DNA from: Chrysaora quinquecirrha | Taxonomy: Eukaryota; Cnidaria; Scyphozoa; Semaeostomeae; Pelagiidae | Length of the DNA: 64,000 nucleotides | Reading direction: 5' to 3' | Assembly: GCA_014526335.1 (NCBI GenBank) | Contig: JACTAT010000052.1 | Span: forward strand, 2,142,424 to 2,206,423 | Shown here: in pieces, positions 21,367-32,000 of the stretch | How positions within the stretch are numbered: the stretch's first letter is position 1 | How the letters are laid out: each line of letters begins with the position of its first letter | Made by a program: the position numbers and the translations under genes | Notes under the pieces: model-generated | What the model was told of the DNA's origin: nothing | Database searches by the model: none | What the model saw: only the letters and a program-made list of their open reading frames with translations

Positions 21367-23384
21367 AAAAACATCTGAATCTCAAGGTAGACTCATCTGA
21401 GTCAATAAATCTCAACACTTTTGGTTCTTCTAAGTATAACAAAATAAAATTTGATTCTGTAACCGTAAACATTGAAGTAGAAGGTGGGGTTATACCGGTA
21501 CATGCGCTTACCCACAACGTTATCTGCACCCCCCTCTCCTCGCGCGTAGACATAGGGCATTTTCCTTATTTGCAAGGCCTCAAGTTGGCTGACTGCTTTG
21601 ACAATGGTAGCAGTAAACGCGTAGATATGTTAATAGGTCTTGATTCTTATTTTGATTTTGTACAGGGAGATATCTTACGTGGTGGTGGCTCTGGTCCTAT
21701 TGCTATTAAGAGCAAATTGGGCTGGATTCTATCCGGAAAAAGTGGTAGCAATGATAACGTTAATGAAACTGCTAATTTTGTATCTACTAATCTTATTATA
21801 GAAGGTTTTCCAGGAGAAAATTTTGAGAAGGAATCAAGGGACAAAGAATTGATTTCAACTCTGAGAGACTTTTGGAAGCAAGAAGCATGTGGTCTGTATG
21901 ACACAGAAGCCACAGCTGAAGAAGATAAACCCATAGAAAAGAACACAGTGAATTCGAACTTAGAAATTACCCACAATGGTGAAAGATACGAGGTAGGTTT
22001 ACCTTTTAATTCTTCTTCACTTGAATTGTTGCCTACAAATTATGATTTGTGTGCAGGGCGTCTTAAATCATTGCATAGGAAATTATCTGCTAATCCAGGA
22101 CTGTTGCAGGAATACAATGGAATAATAAAGGAACAGTTAGAATCTGGTATCATTGAAAGGGTTGGTGAAAGGGTTGAAACCCCTCAAGAAAAACAGGAGC
22201 AGGCTCATTATCTAGCGCATCATTGCGTTGTGCGGGAAGATCACGACACTACAAAGGTCAGAATTGTCTTCGATGGTAGTGCTAAAGCAAGCAGCGACAA
22301 GCCATCTCTCAACGACTGCTTGGAACATGGAGATAATTTTATGCCTTATCTTTTTGATACCATAATTCGCTTTAGATCCCATTGTATTGGTTTTACGGGA
22401 GATGTCGCTAAGGCATTTCACCAAATCGGTATTAGGGAATCTGATAGAGATTTCCTACGTTTCCTATGGTTTGATGACATAAACAAGCCGGAACCCTCTA
22501 TTGTGCAGTTTCGTTTTTGCCGTCTGCCTTTTGGATTGAAGCCCAGTCCTTCAATCCTCGGGGCAACGATTAATAAACATGTGTCTTTATTTCAGGAGAA
22601 GGAGCCTAAGGTTGTAAAAATTTTACAGCGTATGTACGCAGACGATATGTCCTGCGGCGGAGAAACCCCTCAGGAGGTGAAAGAGATAGCTTCTAAAGCT
22701 AAGGATATTATGAGTAAAGGGGGCTTCAATCTTCGCAAATTCAAGTGTAATGATAAAACAGTGCTAACGGAAATTCGTAAGTTAGAAGGGATGGATGATC
22801 ATTCCCAGGTGAATAATAGCAATGTTTTGGAAGACACGCAATCATTCATGCAGTCTTCAGTCGGTTTAGTGTCCAGTGACAGCGAGCATATGACTAAGGT
22901 GCTTGGAATAAACTGGGACAGCGAGCGAGATGAGTTTTTCTTTGATTTAAGTAGTTTAGCAGTGTTTGCTAAATCATTGCAGGCAACAAAACGTTCTGTT
23001 CTTAAGATAGCAGCTAAGATCTTTGACCCCCTCGGCTGTCTTAGCGTTTATTCTATTAACTTAAAGATTCTCTTTCAGCAACTATGTGCGCAGAAAGTAT
23101 CGTGGGATGAGGAATTGCAGGGCGATGCTAGGAAACGTTACGATGAGCTTGTATCCGCATTGAATTCTATTGCAGGAATATGTATTCCACGTAGCTTATT
23201 TATAAGGGTAAGCAGGTATCGGATATTCAGCTCCATGCATTCTCCGACGCTAGTGAAGCTGCTTATGCCACTGTGGTCTATTTACGTGTTGTATACGAAT
23301 CTGGGGAGGTCGATATTAAGTTCATTACATCTAAGGCTAAGGTTACTCCTATACAGAAGCAAAGTATCCCAAGACTTGAATTAA
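21327..23384 (+). CDS. pol: BEL Pol segment: protease, reverse transcriptase (frame-broken)
   Basis: The frame opens at the protease motif DSGSQ (21327), one frame back from Gag. The protease needs DSG and forms a dimer. The RT core follows: GDVAKAFHQ with the first catalytic Asp near 22401, LPFGLKPSP, and YADD at 22635-22646 with the other two catalytic Asp residues. The connection runs up to the RNase H start. After about 23205 this frame is junk (Ser/Leu-rich) because the true RNase H frame continues 1 nt back; that third frame carries the AFSDAS motif and is open from 23204 to 23398. There is no ATG at the start because it is expressed as part of a Gag-Pol precursor. Confidence 0.88.
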   Translation, partial: DSGSQRSYVSEELKKHLNLKVDSSESINLNTFGSSKYNKIKFDSVTVNIEVEGGVIPVHALTHNVICTPLSSRVDIGHFPYLQGLKLADCFDNGSSKRVDMLIGLDSYFDFVQGDILRGGGSGPIAIKSKLGWILSGKSGSNDNVNETANFVSTNLIIEGFPGENFEKESRDKELISTLRDFWKQEACGLYDTEATAEEDKPIEKNTVNSNLEITHNGERYEVGLPFNSSSLELLPTNYDLCAGRLKSLHRKLSANPGLLQEYNGIIKEQLESGIIERVGERVETPQEKQEQAHYLAHHCVVREDHDTTKVRIVFDGSAKASSDKPSLNDCLEHGDNFMPYLFDTIIRFRSHCIGFTGDVAKAFHQIGIRESDRDFLRFLWFDDINKPEPSIVQFRFCRLPFGLKPSPSILGATINKHVSLFQEKEPKVVKILQRMYADDMSCGGETPQEVKEIASKAKDIMSKGGFNLRKFKCNDKTVLTEIRKLEGMDDHSQVNNSNVLEDTQSFMQSSVGLVSSDSEHMTKVLGINWDSERDEFFFDLSSLAVFAKSLQATKRSVLKIAAKIFDPLGCLSVYSINLKILFQQLCAQKVSWDEELQGDARKRYDELVSALNSIAGICIPRSLFIRVSRYRIFSSMHSPTLVKLLMPLWSIYVLYTNLGRSILSSLHLRLRLLLYRSKVSQDLN

Positions 23385-23388
23385 TAGG

Positions 23389-24048
23389 GCAGCTTTGATG
23401 GCTAAGTTAGTCGACACAGTGCGCAGTGTATTACAAGATGAGTTGAACATGGCAGAACCAATCAAAACGTATTACTGGGTGGATTCAGCAGTCACTCTTT
23501 ATTGGATAACGAAGAACAGATCGTGGAAAATATTCGTGCGACGTAGGGTAGACGGTATCCTAGCTCTGTCGTCTCGGGAGGATTGGTGCTTTTGCCCTGG
23601 GGTTCTTAATCCCGCAGATATGCCTTCACGTGGTAAATATGGAAAGGATTTTAGCAACAATCCATTATGGTGGGAAGGGCCCAACTTCCTCAAGTTACCT
23701 CCACAGGAATGGCCTAAGTTCGGCGAGGTAGGCAATTTTGAAGAAAGTACAGCTATCGTTGAAGAGATCTCAAATCCTCCTAGTATTACACATGCTATGG
23801 TAAGTTCGGTTGAGCAACAAGCATCTCTCACTAACATAGTAGACACCAAACGATTTAGCAGCAAGTCGAAACTGCTAAAGACTATTGGATGGGTATTACG
23901 GTTTGTAAACAACATCAAGGCTTCTGTACGCAAAGACAATTCTTTGCAAAAGGGCGAAACAATTAGCGTCGATGAAATGGAATATGCAGAACGGATTCTT
24001 GTAAAGGACATTCAAAGGAGGCCTTTCATGAAGAGCTCGAGTTCATAG
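23389..24048 (+). CDS. pol: BEL Pol segment: RNase H end and integrase linker (frame-broken)
   Basis: Continues RNase H after a 1-nt loss at the GGG run 23387-23389. It shows YYWVDSAVTLYWI, with the late catalytic Asp of BEL RNase H, then NPADMPSRG, a motif conserved in BEL/Pao Pol. The end after about 24016 is out of frame. About 210 residues. It depends on the upstream frames for expression, so the current copy cannot make a full Pol. Confidence 0.85.
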   Translation, partial: AALMAKLVDTVRSVLQDELNMAEPIKTYYWVDSAVTLYWITKNRSWKIFVRRRVDGILALSSREDWCFCPGVLNPADMPSRGKYGKDFSNNPLWWEGPNFLKLPPQEWPKFGEVGNFEESTAIVEEISNPPSITHAMVSSVEQQASLTNIVDTKRFSSKSKLLKTIGWVLRFVNNIKASVRKDNSLQKGETISVDEMEYAERILVKDIQRRPFMKSSSS

Positions 24049-25508
24049 AAGCAAAATCTACTAAGAGTAAGAAAGTCCCTTTGAAAGTGAATCAGTTTAA
24101 TCTATTCGTTGACGATCATGGTGTGTTAAGGTGTCGGTCACGGTTAACGAATGCTTCTATTCCAGAGTCTGCAAAACGGCCGATATTGTTACCCTCAAAT
24201 AGTTTCTATTCAGAATTAGTGAGCAGGGAAGCTCATGTTCAGGTAATGCATGATGGAGTGAGAGAGACGTTGAATTACACCAGACAAAAGTATTGGATTC
24301 TGAGAGGCAGAGAGTTAATCAAGAAGCAAGTTAGAAGGTGTGTCACTTGCAAGAAGTTAGAAGGTCTTCCGTTTAAGTTTAATGTCACACCAGAGCTTCC
24401 TATAGAGAGGGTTGATGACTGTGCCCCGTTTACGCATGTAGGGGTAGACTTCGCAGGGCCTCTTATTGTTAAGGAACTCCCAGGGAGACCTGAACGTAAA
24501 TGTTATATTTGCCTTTTCACTTGTGCCACAAGTCGTGGCGTCCATTTAGAATTGGTTGAATCCTTAGATCTCGAATCTTTCATTAGAGCGTTTCGCAGGT
24601 TTACCGCACGAAGAGGTCTTCCTGCTACCTTTCTGTCTGATAATGCTAAAACCTTTCGAGCAATGTCCAAAGAGATTAGGACGCTCTTAAGATGTCCGAG
24701 ACTAAATGAATTTCTTTCTTTAAAGGGTGTCCAGTGGAAATTCATTGCAGAAAGAAGTCCCTGGCAAGGTGGTATTTGGGAACGCATGGTAAGAAGCGTG
24801 AAACGCTGCCTAGTGAAGATTGTTGGCAGAGCAATGCTTAGTTACTTTGAGCTTGCTACTATTCTAGTCGAAATTGAGGGAGTTGTCAATGCGAGGCCCC
24901 TCACGTATGTTCATGACGACGTTGACGGTGTTTCATACCCATTAACTCCGTCGCATATGATAAATGGAAGGAATCTGTTTCAAAGGCCTGAAGACAGACA
25001 TTACGAAATTGTCAGTACGTATGAGACCTTATCTAAACGGGCAAAGTATCAGCGTTATCTCTTATCAGCGTTCAGCAAGAGATGGAAAAGAGAATATTTA
25101 ACGTGTCTTATGGAAGCTTATAAGGTAAGGCAAATTAATGATAAACCTTTGATATCTGTAGGTGATATTGTCATTTTAGTAGACGACCAGAAGAAACGAT
25201 CCTTTTGGAAACTATCAAGAGTCACTGAGTTGATTCGTGGAAAAGATGGAAACATTCGGATAGCCAAGGTACAGGTGCCCACTGAGAAAGGTATAAAGGT
25301 TTTAACACGTTCTATTAAGCATCTTATTCCAGTTGAAGTATCTTCATCATTGTCAATGCAGTTATCTGACGATGAGACCAAGGCAAAGCAAGCGCATAAG
25401 GTTAAGGACAACCCCGGCGTCAGTGTAAGCGACCCTTTATCTTCTAGGCCCCGGCGCAGCGCAGCAGTTGTGGGTGAGTTATCTAGAAGAATAAATAATG
25501 TTAGTTAA
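24018..25508 (+). CDS. pol: BEL integrase segment
   Basis: Open from 24018 in the frame shared with the protease/RT. Order: an H2C2 zinc-binding domain (HVQVMHDG with two His, then CVTCKK), and a DDE catalytic core with Asp in VGVDFAGPL, Asp in FLSDNAKTF and Glu in SPWQGGIWERM. A C-terminal DUF5641-like region (SVGDIVILVDDQ) ends at the stop at 25508. All three acidic catalytic residues are present. It joins the cDNA to host chromatin. It ends about 100 nt before the polypurine tract. Confidence 0.92.
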   Translation, partial: EAFHEELEFIEAKSTKSKKVPLKVNQFNLFVDDHGVLRCRSRLTNASIPESAKRPILLPSNSFYSELVSREAHVQVMHDGVRETLNYTRQKYWILRGRELIKKQVRRCVTCKKLEGLPFKFNVTPELPIERVDDCAPFTHVGVDFAGPLIVKELPGRPERKCYICLFTCATSRGVHLELVESLDLESFIRAFRRFTARRGLPATFLSDNAKTFRAMSKEIRTLLRCPRLNEFLSLKGVQWKFIAERSPWQGGIWERMVRSVKRCLVKIVGRAMLSYFELATILVEIEGVVNARPLTYVHDDVDGVSYPLTPSHMINGRNLFQRPEDRHYEIVSTYETLSKRAKYQRYLLSAFSKRWKREYLTCLMEAYKVRQINDKPLISVGDIVILVDDQKKRSFWKLSRVTELIRGKDGNIRIAKVQVPTEKGIKVLTRSIKHLIPVEVSSSLSMQLSDDETKAKQAHKVKDNPGVSVSDPLSSRPRRSAAVVGELSRRINNVS

Positions 25509-25605
25509 TTTCATGATTACTGTTGTATCTGATTCTTTTATGTTGAAGTTTAATGTTACTTTTATCTTTTATCAACTTGTATTAGTTGATTAGCTTTGTA
25601 ATCAA

Positions 25606-25614
25606 CCTGGGGAG
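25606..25614 (+). promoter_or_regulatory. Polypurine tract (short)
   Basis: CCTGGGGAG directly precedes the 3' LTR TGTATTG. It is short but in the correct place for the plus-strand primer. Confidence 0.6.
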
Positions 25615-25616
25615 TG

Positions 25617-25859
25617 TATTGTGAAGGTCACGTGTATTGAAAAGTAAAAGTAAGATGCAAATGTAACGTTGACTTGTAAAGGTTTCAGTTTGACCTAAGA
25701 GTCACGCTTAGATTAGAATATATGTAGACGAGCACGAGCTTGCAGAATGTTAGAAGTAAGAGATATGTATGTTGTGTTGTAAATAGATGAGTTCATTACA
25801 GTTTATTTATAACGTCGCCTTTTTATTGCCTTATTCCTGACCCTAAATACATTCAAATA
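25617..25859 (+). repeat. BEL 3' LTR
   Basis: Same sequence as 19498-19740 except for about four substitutions. The likely true start is the TG at 25615, directly after the polypurine tract CCTGGGGAG. Confidence 0.85.
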
Positions 25860-25958
25860 ACAAGTGGTTTTGACAGTAAGCTGTCCTATTTATGTTTGTA
25901 CCGTGTTTGTTTATCTGTACTGCTCTTCTAAGATTTCTAATCCCTGTTTCACGCCAGT

Positions 25959-26664
25959 GAATCTATACGCACTACTGTAGTGGATCCGCACTACTGTTGT
26001 GGTGTTTTTTGCGTACTCTGGTGGATAAGCTCTACTGTGGAGGTATATTTTGCGTACTATAGTGGTGTTTTTTGCGTACTGTGGTGGACAAGCTCAACTG
26101 TGGTGGTGTATTTTGCGTACTGTGGTGGGGTTTTTGCGTACTGTGGTGGATAAGCTCTACTGTGGTGGTATATTTTGCGTACTGTGGTGGGATATTATGC
26201 TTGTTGTGATGGATTATTATGCTTGCTGTAGCGGTGTTTTTTGCGTACTGTGGTGGATAAGCACTGCTGCGGTGGGTTATTATGCTTGGTATGGTGGTGT
26301 TTATTGCGTACTGTGGAGGATAAGCACAACTGTGGTGGGTTATTATGCTTGTTGTGGTGGGTTATTGTGCTTGATGTGGTGCTGTTTTTTGCGTACTGTG
26401 GTGAATAAGCACTACTGTGGTGGGTTATTATGCTTGTTGTGGCAGTTTTTTTTTGCGTACTGTGGTGGATAACTGCTACTGTGGTGGGTTATCATGCTTG
26501 ATGTGGTGAACTTTGTGGTTCTTTCTTCTTTGATATCTTTTATCTATAGAATAACCCAACACTCTAGTGCTTATCCACCACACAGTATGCAAAAAAACAC
26601 CACCACAGTACGCGAAATATACCACCACAGTAGTGCGTATCCACCACGGAGTGCGTATTGATTC
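25959..26664. mobile_element. Foldback-type element of GTGGTGGATAAGC repeats
   Basis: The ends GAATCTATACGCACTACTG and the inverse of GTGCGTATTGATTC pair with a few mismatches. The interior left of 26515 is an irregular tandem array of TGCGTACTGTGGTGGATAAG units; right of 26560 the same words occur inverted (GCTTATCCACCACACAGTAT). The left arm is several times longer. No transposase. The open frames here are chance products of the array. Confidence 0.55.
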
Positions 26665-26764
26665 GCTAGCGTGTGTCCTGAACTGTGGTAAGAGATACGG
26701 CAAGGCTAAGTAGGAATGACTAAAACCGTTATGACTCATGTGTAGACATATTACATTTAGTTAG

Positions 26765-26940
26765 ACATATTGGAGTCGTGGCCACATGAACCTGGCCCGT
26801 GGTTTCAAATGCTCGGCTAAATCGGGGTTCGAGCTCCAGCTGTTACAGCCAGAGTCGACGAGGTTTCGATTAGTTAAACTGTGAGATCCTAGCAACTGTT
26901 GCTTTCTAGAAATTTGCGTTGACTAGTCGCCTAATGTAGA
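26765..26940 (+). mobile_element. tRNA-derived SINE-like copy S1
   Basis: GGAGTCGTGGCCACATGAAC is followed by TGGCCCGTGG (box A-like) and, about 30 nt later, GGGGTTCGAGCTCC (box B). The body continues GATTAGTTAAACTGTGAG. A related copy follows at 26955. Confidence 0.5.
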
Positions 26941-26951
26941 CGCAGAAGGTG

Positions 26952-27352
26952 CTGTGGAGTCGTGGTGTAATCAAGCTGGCTCGTGGTGTCAGGAGCTCAG
27001 TATGGTTAGGGCTTAGACCCCGTTTATACGGGATCGGATCCGAATGGTTCCGAAACCAAAAGTATTCGGATAGGCCTTGCGTTTACAGGGGACCTGATGG
27101 ATCAGTATACTTTTGGATCCGCTATCCGCATACTTTCGGGATCGCTTTCAAAAGCGATCCAGCACGGTTCTGATCCCATCGAGGTCTCGTGTAAACGTGC
27201 TGGGTCCAAAAGTATCCGGATAGGAATATGCCCAGCTAGGTTAGCGTCACAGCTAGGGTCGAGATCTCGATTAGTTAACACTGAGGTCTTAGTGACTGGC
27301 GCTTAAACACCAATTCACCTTCACCTTGACCTATGCCTGTTGTTGTTGTTGT
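26952..27352 (+). mobile_element. SINE-like copy S2 interrupted by a MITE
   Basis: It starts GTGGAGTCGTGGTGTAATCA, like S1. It breaks near 27018 and resumes near 27227 with CACAGCTAGGGTCGAGATCTCGATTAGTTAAC, matching the S1 body. It ends in a (TTG)n microsatellite at 27338-27352. The break holds the MITE listed next. Confidence 0.45.
27018..27226. mobile_element. MITE inside SINE S2, about 210 bp
   Basis: Its left side has CCCCGTTTATACGGGATCGG and its right side the roughly inverse GAGGTCTCGTGTAAACGTGC. CAAAAGTAT(T/C)CGGATAGG occurs twice in direct orientation. The TIRs are imperfect, so the class is not assigned. Confidence 0.4.
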
Positions 27353-27523
27353 ACAAGAAAGGACACTTTGGTCTTGAAAAGGGGGCGCTTTTTGATTGAT
27401 GTTCGGGGAAGAGGGGGCATGCCCCCTTTTCTCCCCACCTGTTCCTTACGCCTATGAATCTCTTGATAAAGGTTTGAGATATTCGAGAGAAGTATGTTGG
27501 TCGGAAAATAGTTCATTTCATAT

Positions 27524-27866
27524 ACACTTTTTTTTAATAAGCAACTTGACTTTCGTCCAGCCCTCAAAGTTGCTTAAAGGTTGCTTAACCTTTTTTACCT
27601 AACAACCACTCCTGACTTTGCGGGTCAAAATCGTCAACTGCCAGGCCTGTAACACGATTTTTGGGGGATAGTAAGTGGAAAAACATTAGCTAAAGAACTT
27701 CAACATGCAATACAAACAATTTCCTAACAAGAAGCAAGTGTATTAGCTTGGTTGTTTGACTTCTTAGTTGCTTACAGAATTCAATTGAGCCCTCAAGTTG
27801 CTTAACGTTAAGGTCAGTTCAGCCCTAGTTGCTTATTGAGCGGTTGCTTATTAAAAAAAAAGGTGT
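27524..27866. mobile_element. MITE family C, copy C1
   Basis: The TIRs are ACACTTTTTTTTTAATAAGC and the inverse ending in AAAAAGGTGT. The terminal core is AAGCAAC/GTTGCTT, and AGTTGCTTAA recurs inside at least four times (27569, 27580, 27797, 27827). It has the same layout as families A and B, with a different core word in both TIR and interior. 343 bp, no ORF. Confidence 0.65.
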
Positions 27867-28113
27867 AGTTAAAAAAGCAAATAAACTTTAAAATGTTTAT
27901 TCTGATGTATAGCTTCACAGTAAACAAAAATAAATAACGAATAATGAATAAACGAAGTTGGTTAACTAAGAAAACAAATTTTAATCCAAACAACTATTAT
28001 TTTTACATGCAAAAATCGAGCACGCAACACAAGCAAGAATATCGTACTGCATCGATAAAGAGCCTCCTTGCTGCCATCTTAAAAACTTGAATCGACTTGA
28101 ATTACTCTTTTTT

Positions 28114-28540
28114 TTTAATAAGCAACCGCTCGATAAGCAACTAGGGCTGAACTGACCTTAACATTAAGCAACTTGAGGGCTCAACTGAATTACTGTAACC
28201 AACTAAGAAGTCAAACAACCAAGCTTATTCTCTTTCTTGTGTTAGGAAATTGTTCTTCGTTCTTATGTTTTGCATGTTGAAGTTCGTTAGCTAACGTTTT
28301 TCCACTTACTGTCTCCCAAAAGTCGTGCTGTATAAGCCAACAGTTGATGACTTGACCCGCGAAGTCAGGGGTGGTTGTTAGGAACTTTTAAGCAACTTTG
28401 AGGGCTTAAATGTCTAAAATTTTAAGCAGCTTTGAGGGCTAAAATGTCTTACATTTTAAGCAACATTGAGGGCTGAAATGTCTAACATTTTAAGCAACTT
28501 TTAGGGCTGGACAAAAGTCCAGTTCCTTATTAAAAAGTGC
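28114..28540. mobile_element. MITE family C, copy C2 (inverted, expanded)
   Basis: Inverse copy of C1. The stretch from AAGCAACCGCTCGATAAGC to GAGGGCTCAACTGAATT mirrors the right end of C1. The right part contains a short tandem repeat of TTTTAAGCAACTTTGAGGGC (28388-28505), which multiplies the core word. The termini are degraded (ACTC.. and ..AGTGC). Confidence 0.6.
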
Positions 28541-28816
28541 ATGCGTTTTGATTCATTCTGTTCATCTGGTCGGGTTCTTGCTCCCGTCTAAAACCCTTTC
28601 TAGTACAATTTTTGTGGTACCCATCCAATTAGTTTTCTCTAAGAGAAAGGTATTCAAAATAGCTAGATTTTTCACATGCTAAAACTGCTTGGTAGCTTGC
28701 CATGTTTCGTCAAATGAAGGCCCTGTCTTTCATTTGTTTTGATCTAAGTATGTTGCTTCTTCGTTTATTAGAAGGGGGCATTTGATGGAGGGAACATCAC
28801 TTGACTTTGTCGTAAT

Positions 28817-28889
28817 ACGCATTTTTTAATAAGCAACTGGACTTTTATCCAGCTCTTAAAGTTGCTTAAAATTTTAGACATTTCATGAG
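28817..28889. mobile_element. MITE family C, truncated copy C3
   Basis: Only the left end is present: ATTTTTTAATAAGCAACTGG followed by AAGTTGCTTAAAATTTTAG. The rest is replaced by the GCGGTTTTACGG-rich repeat that starts near 28920. Confidence 0.5.
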
Positions 28890-28919
28890 GGGCCATTGTC
28901 ATGACAGTTTGCGGTTTCT

Positions 28920-29075
28920 CCAAATTTTGAGAGCGCTTTTACGGTTCTTAACTTCAAAAAGTACGGTTTTACGGTTTTTCAATTTGCAATTTCGGTGCGG
29001 TTTTACGGTTTCAAGGAAAAGCATGTACGCTTGTACGGTTTTCGGCTAAAAAAATTGCGGTTTTACGGTTAAACC
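28920..29075. repeat. GCGGTTTTACGG-rich repeat, uninterrupted copy
   Basis: Built of repeated GCGGTTTTACGGTT words. It is homologous to 42447-42885, where the same sequence is split by two family E MITEs. Here AGCGCTTTTACGG and TTTGCAATTTCGG are the unoccupied sites. It joins the satellite array directly at its right end. Confidence 0.65.
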
Positions 29076-32000
29076 AAACAAAAAGCTCCTAAATAGCTCT
29101 TAGGGGTGTATAAAGTATTTTCTGATCAGATAGAGTCGAATTAGGAAGAAAAATTTTTCCCAAAAAATCAGCAAAATAGTAAGTCTATAGCCCAGGAAAT
29201 TGACCAAAAATAAGCCAAAATCAGGGGTTTTGAAAACCCGCTTTTTTCTTCAAAAATAAATGCGAAAACCAACCAAAAAGCTCCTAAATAGCTCTTAGGG
29301 GTATAAAAAGTATTTTGTGATCAGATAGAGTCGAATTAGGAAGAAAAATGTTTCCCGAAAGCTCAGTAAAATAGTAAGTCTATAGCCCAGGAAAAAGGCC
29401 TAAAATCGGCCAAAATCAGTGGTTTTGAAAACCCGCTTTTTTCATCAAAAATTAATGCGCAAACCTACCAAAAGGCTTATAAATAGCTTTTAGGGGTATA
29501 TAAAGTATTTTCTGATCAGATAAAGTCGTATTAGGAAGAAAAATGTTTCCCGAAAAATCAGCAAAATAGTAAGTCTATAGCCCTGGAAAAAGGCCTAAAA
29601 TAAGCCAAAATCAGGGGTTTTGAAAACCCGCTTTTTCTTGAAAAATTAATGCGCAAACCTACCAAAAGGCTCCTCATTAGCTTTTAGGGGTATATAAAGT
29701 ATTTTCTGATCAGATAAAGTCGAATTAGGAAGAAAAATTTTTCCCAAAAAATCAGCAAAATAGTAAGTCTATAGCCCAGGAAAAAGGCCTAAAATCGGCC
29801 AAAATCAGGGGTTCTGAAAACCACCTTTTTTCTTCAAAAATAAATGCGAAACCTACCAAAAAGCTTCTAAATAGCTTTCAGGGTGCATATAAAGTATTTT
29901 CTGATCAGATAAAGTTGAATTAGGAAGAAAAGTTTTTCCCGAAAAATCAGCAAAATAGTAAGTCAAAAAAAAATGCGCAAACCTACCAAAAAGCTCCTAA
30001 ATAGCTCTTAGGGGTAGATAAAGTATTTTCTGATCAGAAAGAGTCGTATGAGGAAGAAAAATTTTTCCCGAAAAATCAGCAAAATAGTAAGTCTATAGCC
30101 GGGGAAAATGACCAAAAATAAGCCAAAATCAGGGGTTTTGAAAACCCGCTTTTTTCTTCAAAAATAAATGCGCAAACCAACCAAAAGGCTCCTAAATAGC
30201 TCTTAGGGGTATATAAAGTATTTTCTGATCAGATAGAGTCGAATTAGGAAGAAAAATTTTTCCCGAATAGTCAGCAAAATAGTAAGTCTATAGCCCAGGA
30301 AAAAGGCCTAAAATCGGCCAAAATCAGGGGTTTTGAAAACCCGCTTTTTTCTTCAAAAATAAATGCGCAAACCTACCAAAAAGCTCCTAAATAGGTCTTA
30401 GGGGTATATAAAGTATTTTCAGATCAGATAGAGTCGTATTAGGAAGAAACATTTTTCCCGAAAAATAAGCAAAATAGTAAGTTTATAGCCCAGGAAAATG
30501 ACCAAAAATAAGCAAGAATCAGGGGTTTTGAAAACCCGCTTTTTTCCTCAAAAATAAATGCGCAAACCAAACAAAAAGCTCCTAAATAGCTCTTAGCCCT
30601 TTCAGGCCCGGAAGGGCCATATGGCCCATGACTCATTTTGCCCTGAAGTTTTCTCAGCATCCCCTTAGATCAATCCAAAATATGCTTAATTTATTCTGCA
30701 TATATTAAACTTTAATCAGATGACTAGAGCCAGCCAATAGCGGAAGAGTTTCTTCTTTTTTTTGCCTTTTTATTTTGGAAAACTTGGCCTAGCCAAAATG
30801 GAGATCTTGTGCAGCTTAAAATTGTAAGAAATTTTACCTTCATTTTAAGAAAAATAATTTTATACCGTGGCATCAACATTAATTAAGTAATTAATAAGTT
30901 TATTTTTTGCTATAAACGAAACAACAATAATTTGGAGAATATTTTATTGTGTGGGCTATATGGCCCTTCCGGCCCTGAGAAGTTCAAATCATGCCAGACA
31001 ACGCCCACAACAAAATCAGCTGATAGCTTCAAAACAGCTTTTCGTTTGTTTTTCTTCAAGTATTTTGATATTAAATATTGTTCTTTAGTGTCCTTTATTT
31101 TATATATCCTAAATTTTTGATAATATCTTCTTTTTTAGAAATTTTGAATTTTCATCATGGCATTGACTGACCCGGGCATGCATGAACATTAGATATTTGG
31201 GGTATACAGGTTATCCTGACTTAGAAAGACTTGGTTAAGTGAAATTAAAGCACATCTTTTCTTGCCCAGGAAGATTTATACATGAGAAAATGCAAGATTT
31301 GGTTGTCGAATATGGGGCGTGGCATCTCATTTTCGGAGTTTTGCAGAATATTATTTATTAAAATGCTTTATTTTAGCAAAAAAACATTAGAAAGAAGTCT
31401 AACTGTCATGTATTCTAACTTTCTGAAGAATAAAAGCAACTAAAGTTTCTTCACAGTTCATAGTTACTAATCCGTCTAGGGCCGGAAGGGCCATATGGCC
31501 CAAGTCCAGTTCTCCCTCCCTGGGAGGGACATTTCCAAAGTTTTATGTGTGTACATTCATTTACATTGTATTGATGCTAAAAACATCAAAGAAGAATTTT
31601 TTTCTCAAAGAAAAAAATTCCGGGCCTGAAAGGGTTAGGGGTGTATAAAGTATTTTCTGATCAGATAGAGTCGAATTAGGAAGAAAAATTTTTCCCAAAA
31701 AATCAGCAAAATAGTAAGTCTATAGCCCAGGAAATTGACCAAAAATAAGCCAAAATCAGGGGTTTTGAAAACCCGCTTTTTTCTTCAAAAATAAATGCGC
31801 AAACCAACCAAAAAGCTCCTAAATAGCTCTTAGGGGTATATAAAGTATTTTCTGATCAGATAGAGTCGAATTAGGAAGAAAAATGTTTCCCGAAAACTCA
31901 GTAAAATAGTAAGTCTATAGCCCAGGAAAAAGGCCTAAAATCGGCCAAAATCAGTGGTTTTGAAAACCCGCTTTTTTCATCAAAAATTAATGCGCAAACC

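Larger units (their letters stand above)
19498..25859 (+). mobile_element. BEL/Pao LTR retrotransposon, near-full length, frame-broken
   Basis: The LTRs of about 243 bp differ at about four positions (98.4% identical), so insertion was recent. The order is LTR, primer-binding site, Gag (DUF1759 plus CCHC), aspartic protease (DSG), RT (YADD), RNase H, integrase (H2C2, DDE), C-terminal domain, polypurine tract, LTR. This is the BEL/Pao (Belpaoviridae) gene order, with no envelope ORF. Going 5' to 3' the coding frame moves 1-0-2-1-0; every step is a 1-nt loss (near 21326, 23205, 23388 and 24016), and no other in-frame stops interrupt the segments. No perfect 5-bp target duplication is visible (candidates AATAT/AATAA). 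Confidence 0.93.

Noticed and set aside
21310..21370. Programmed frameshift between Gag and protease in the BEL element
   Set aside because: No slippery heptamer in the right phase, and three further breaks of the same kind occur inside domains, where programmed shifts are not expected.
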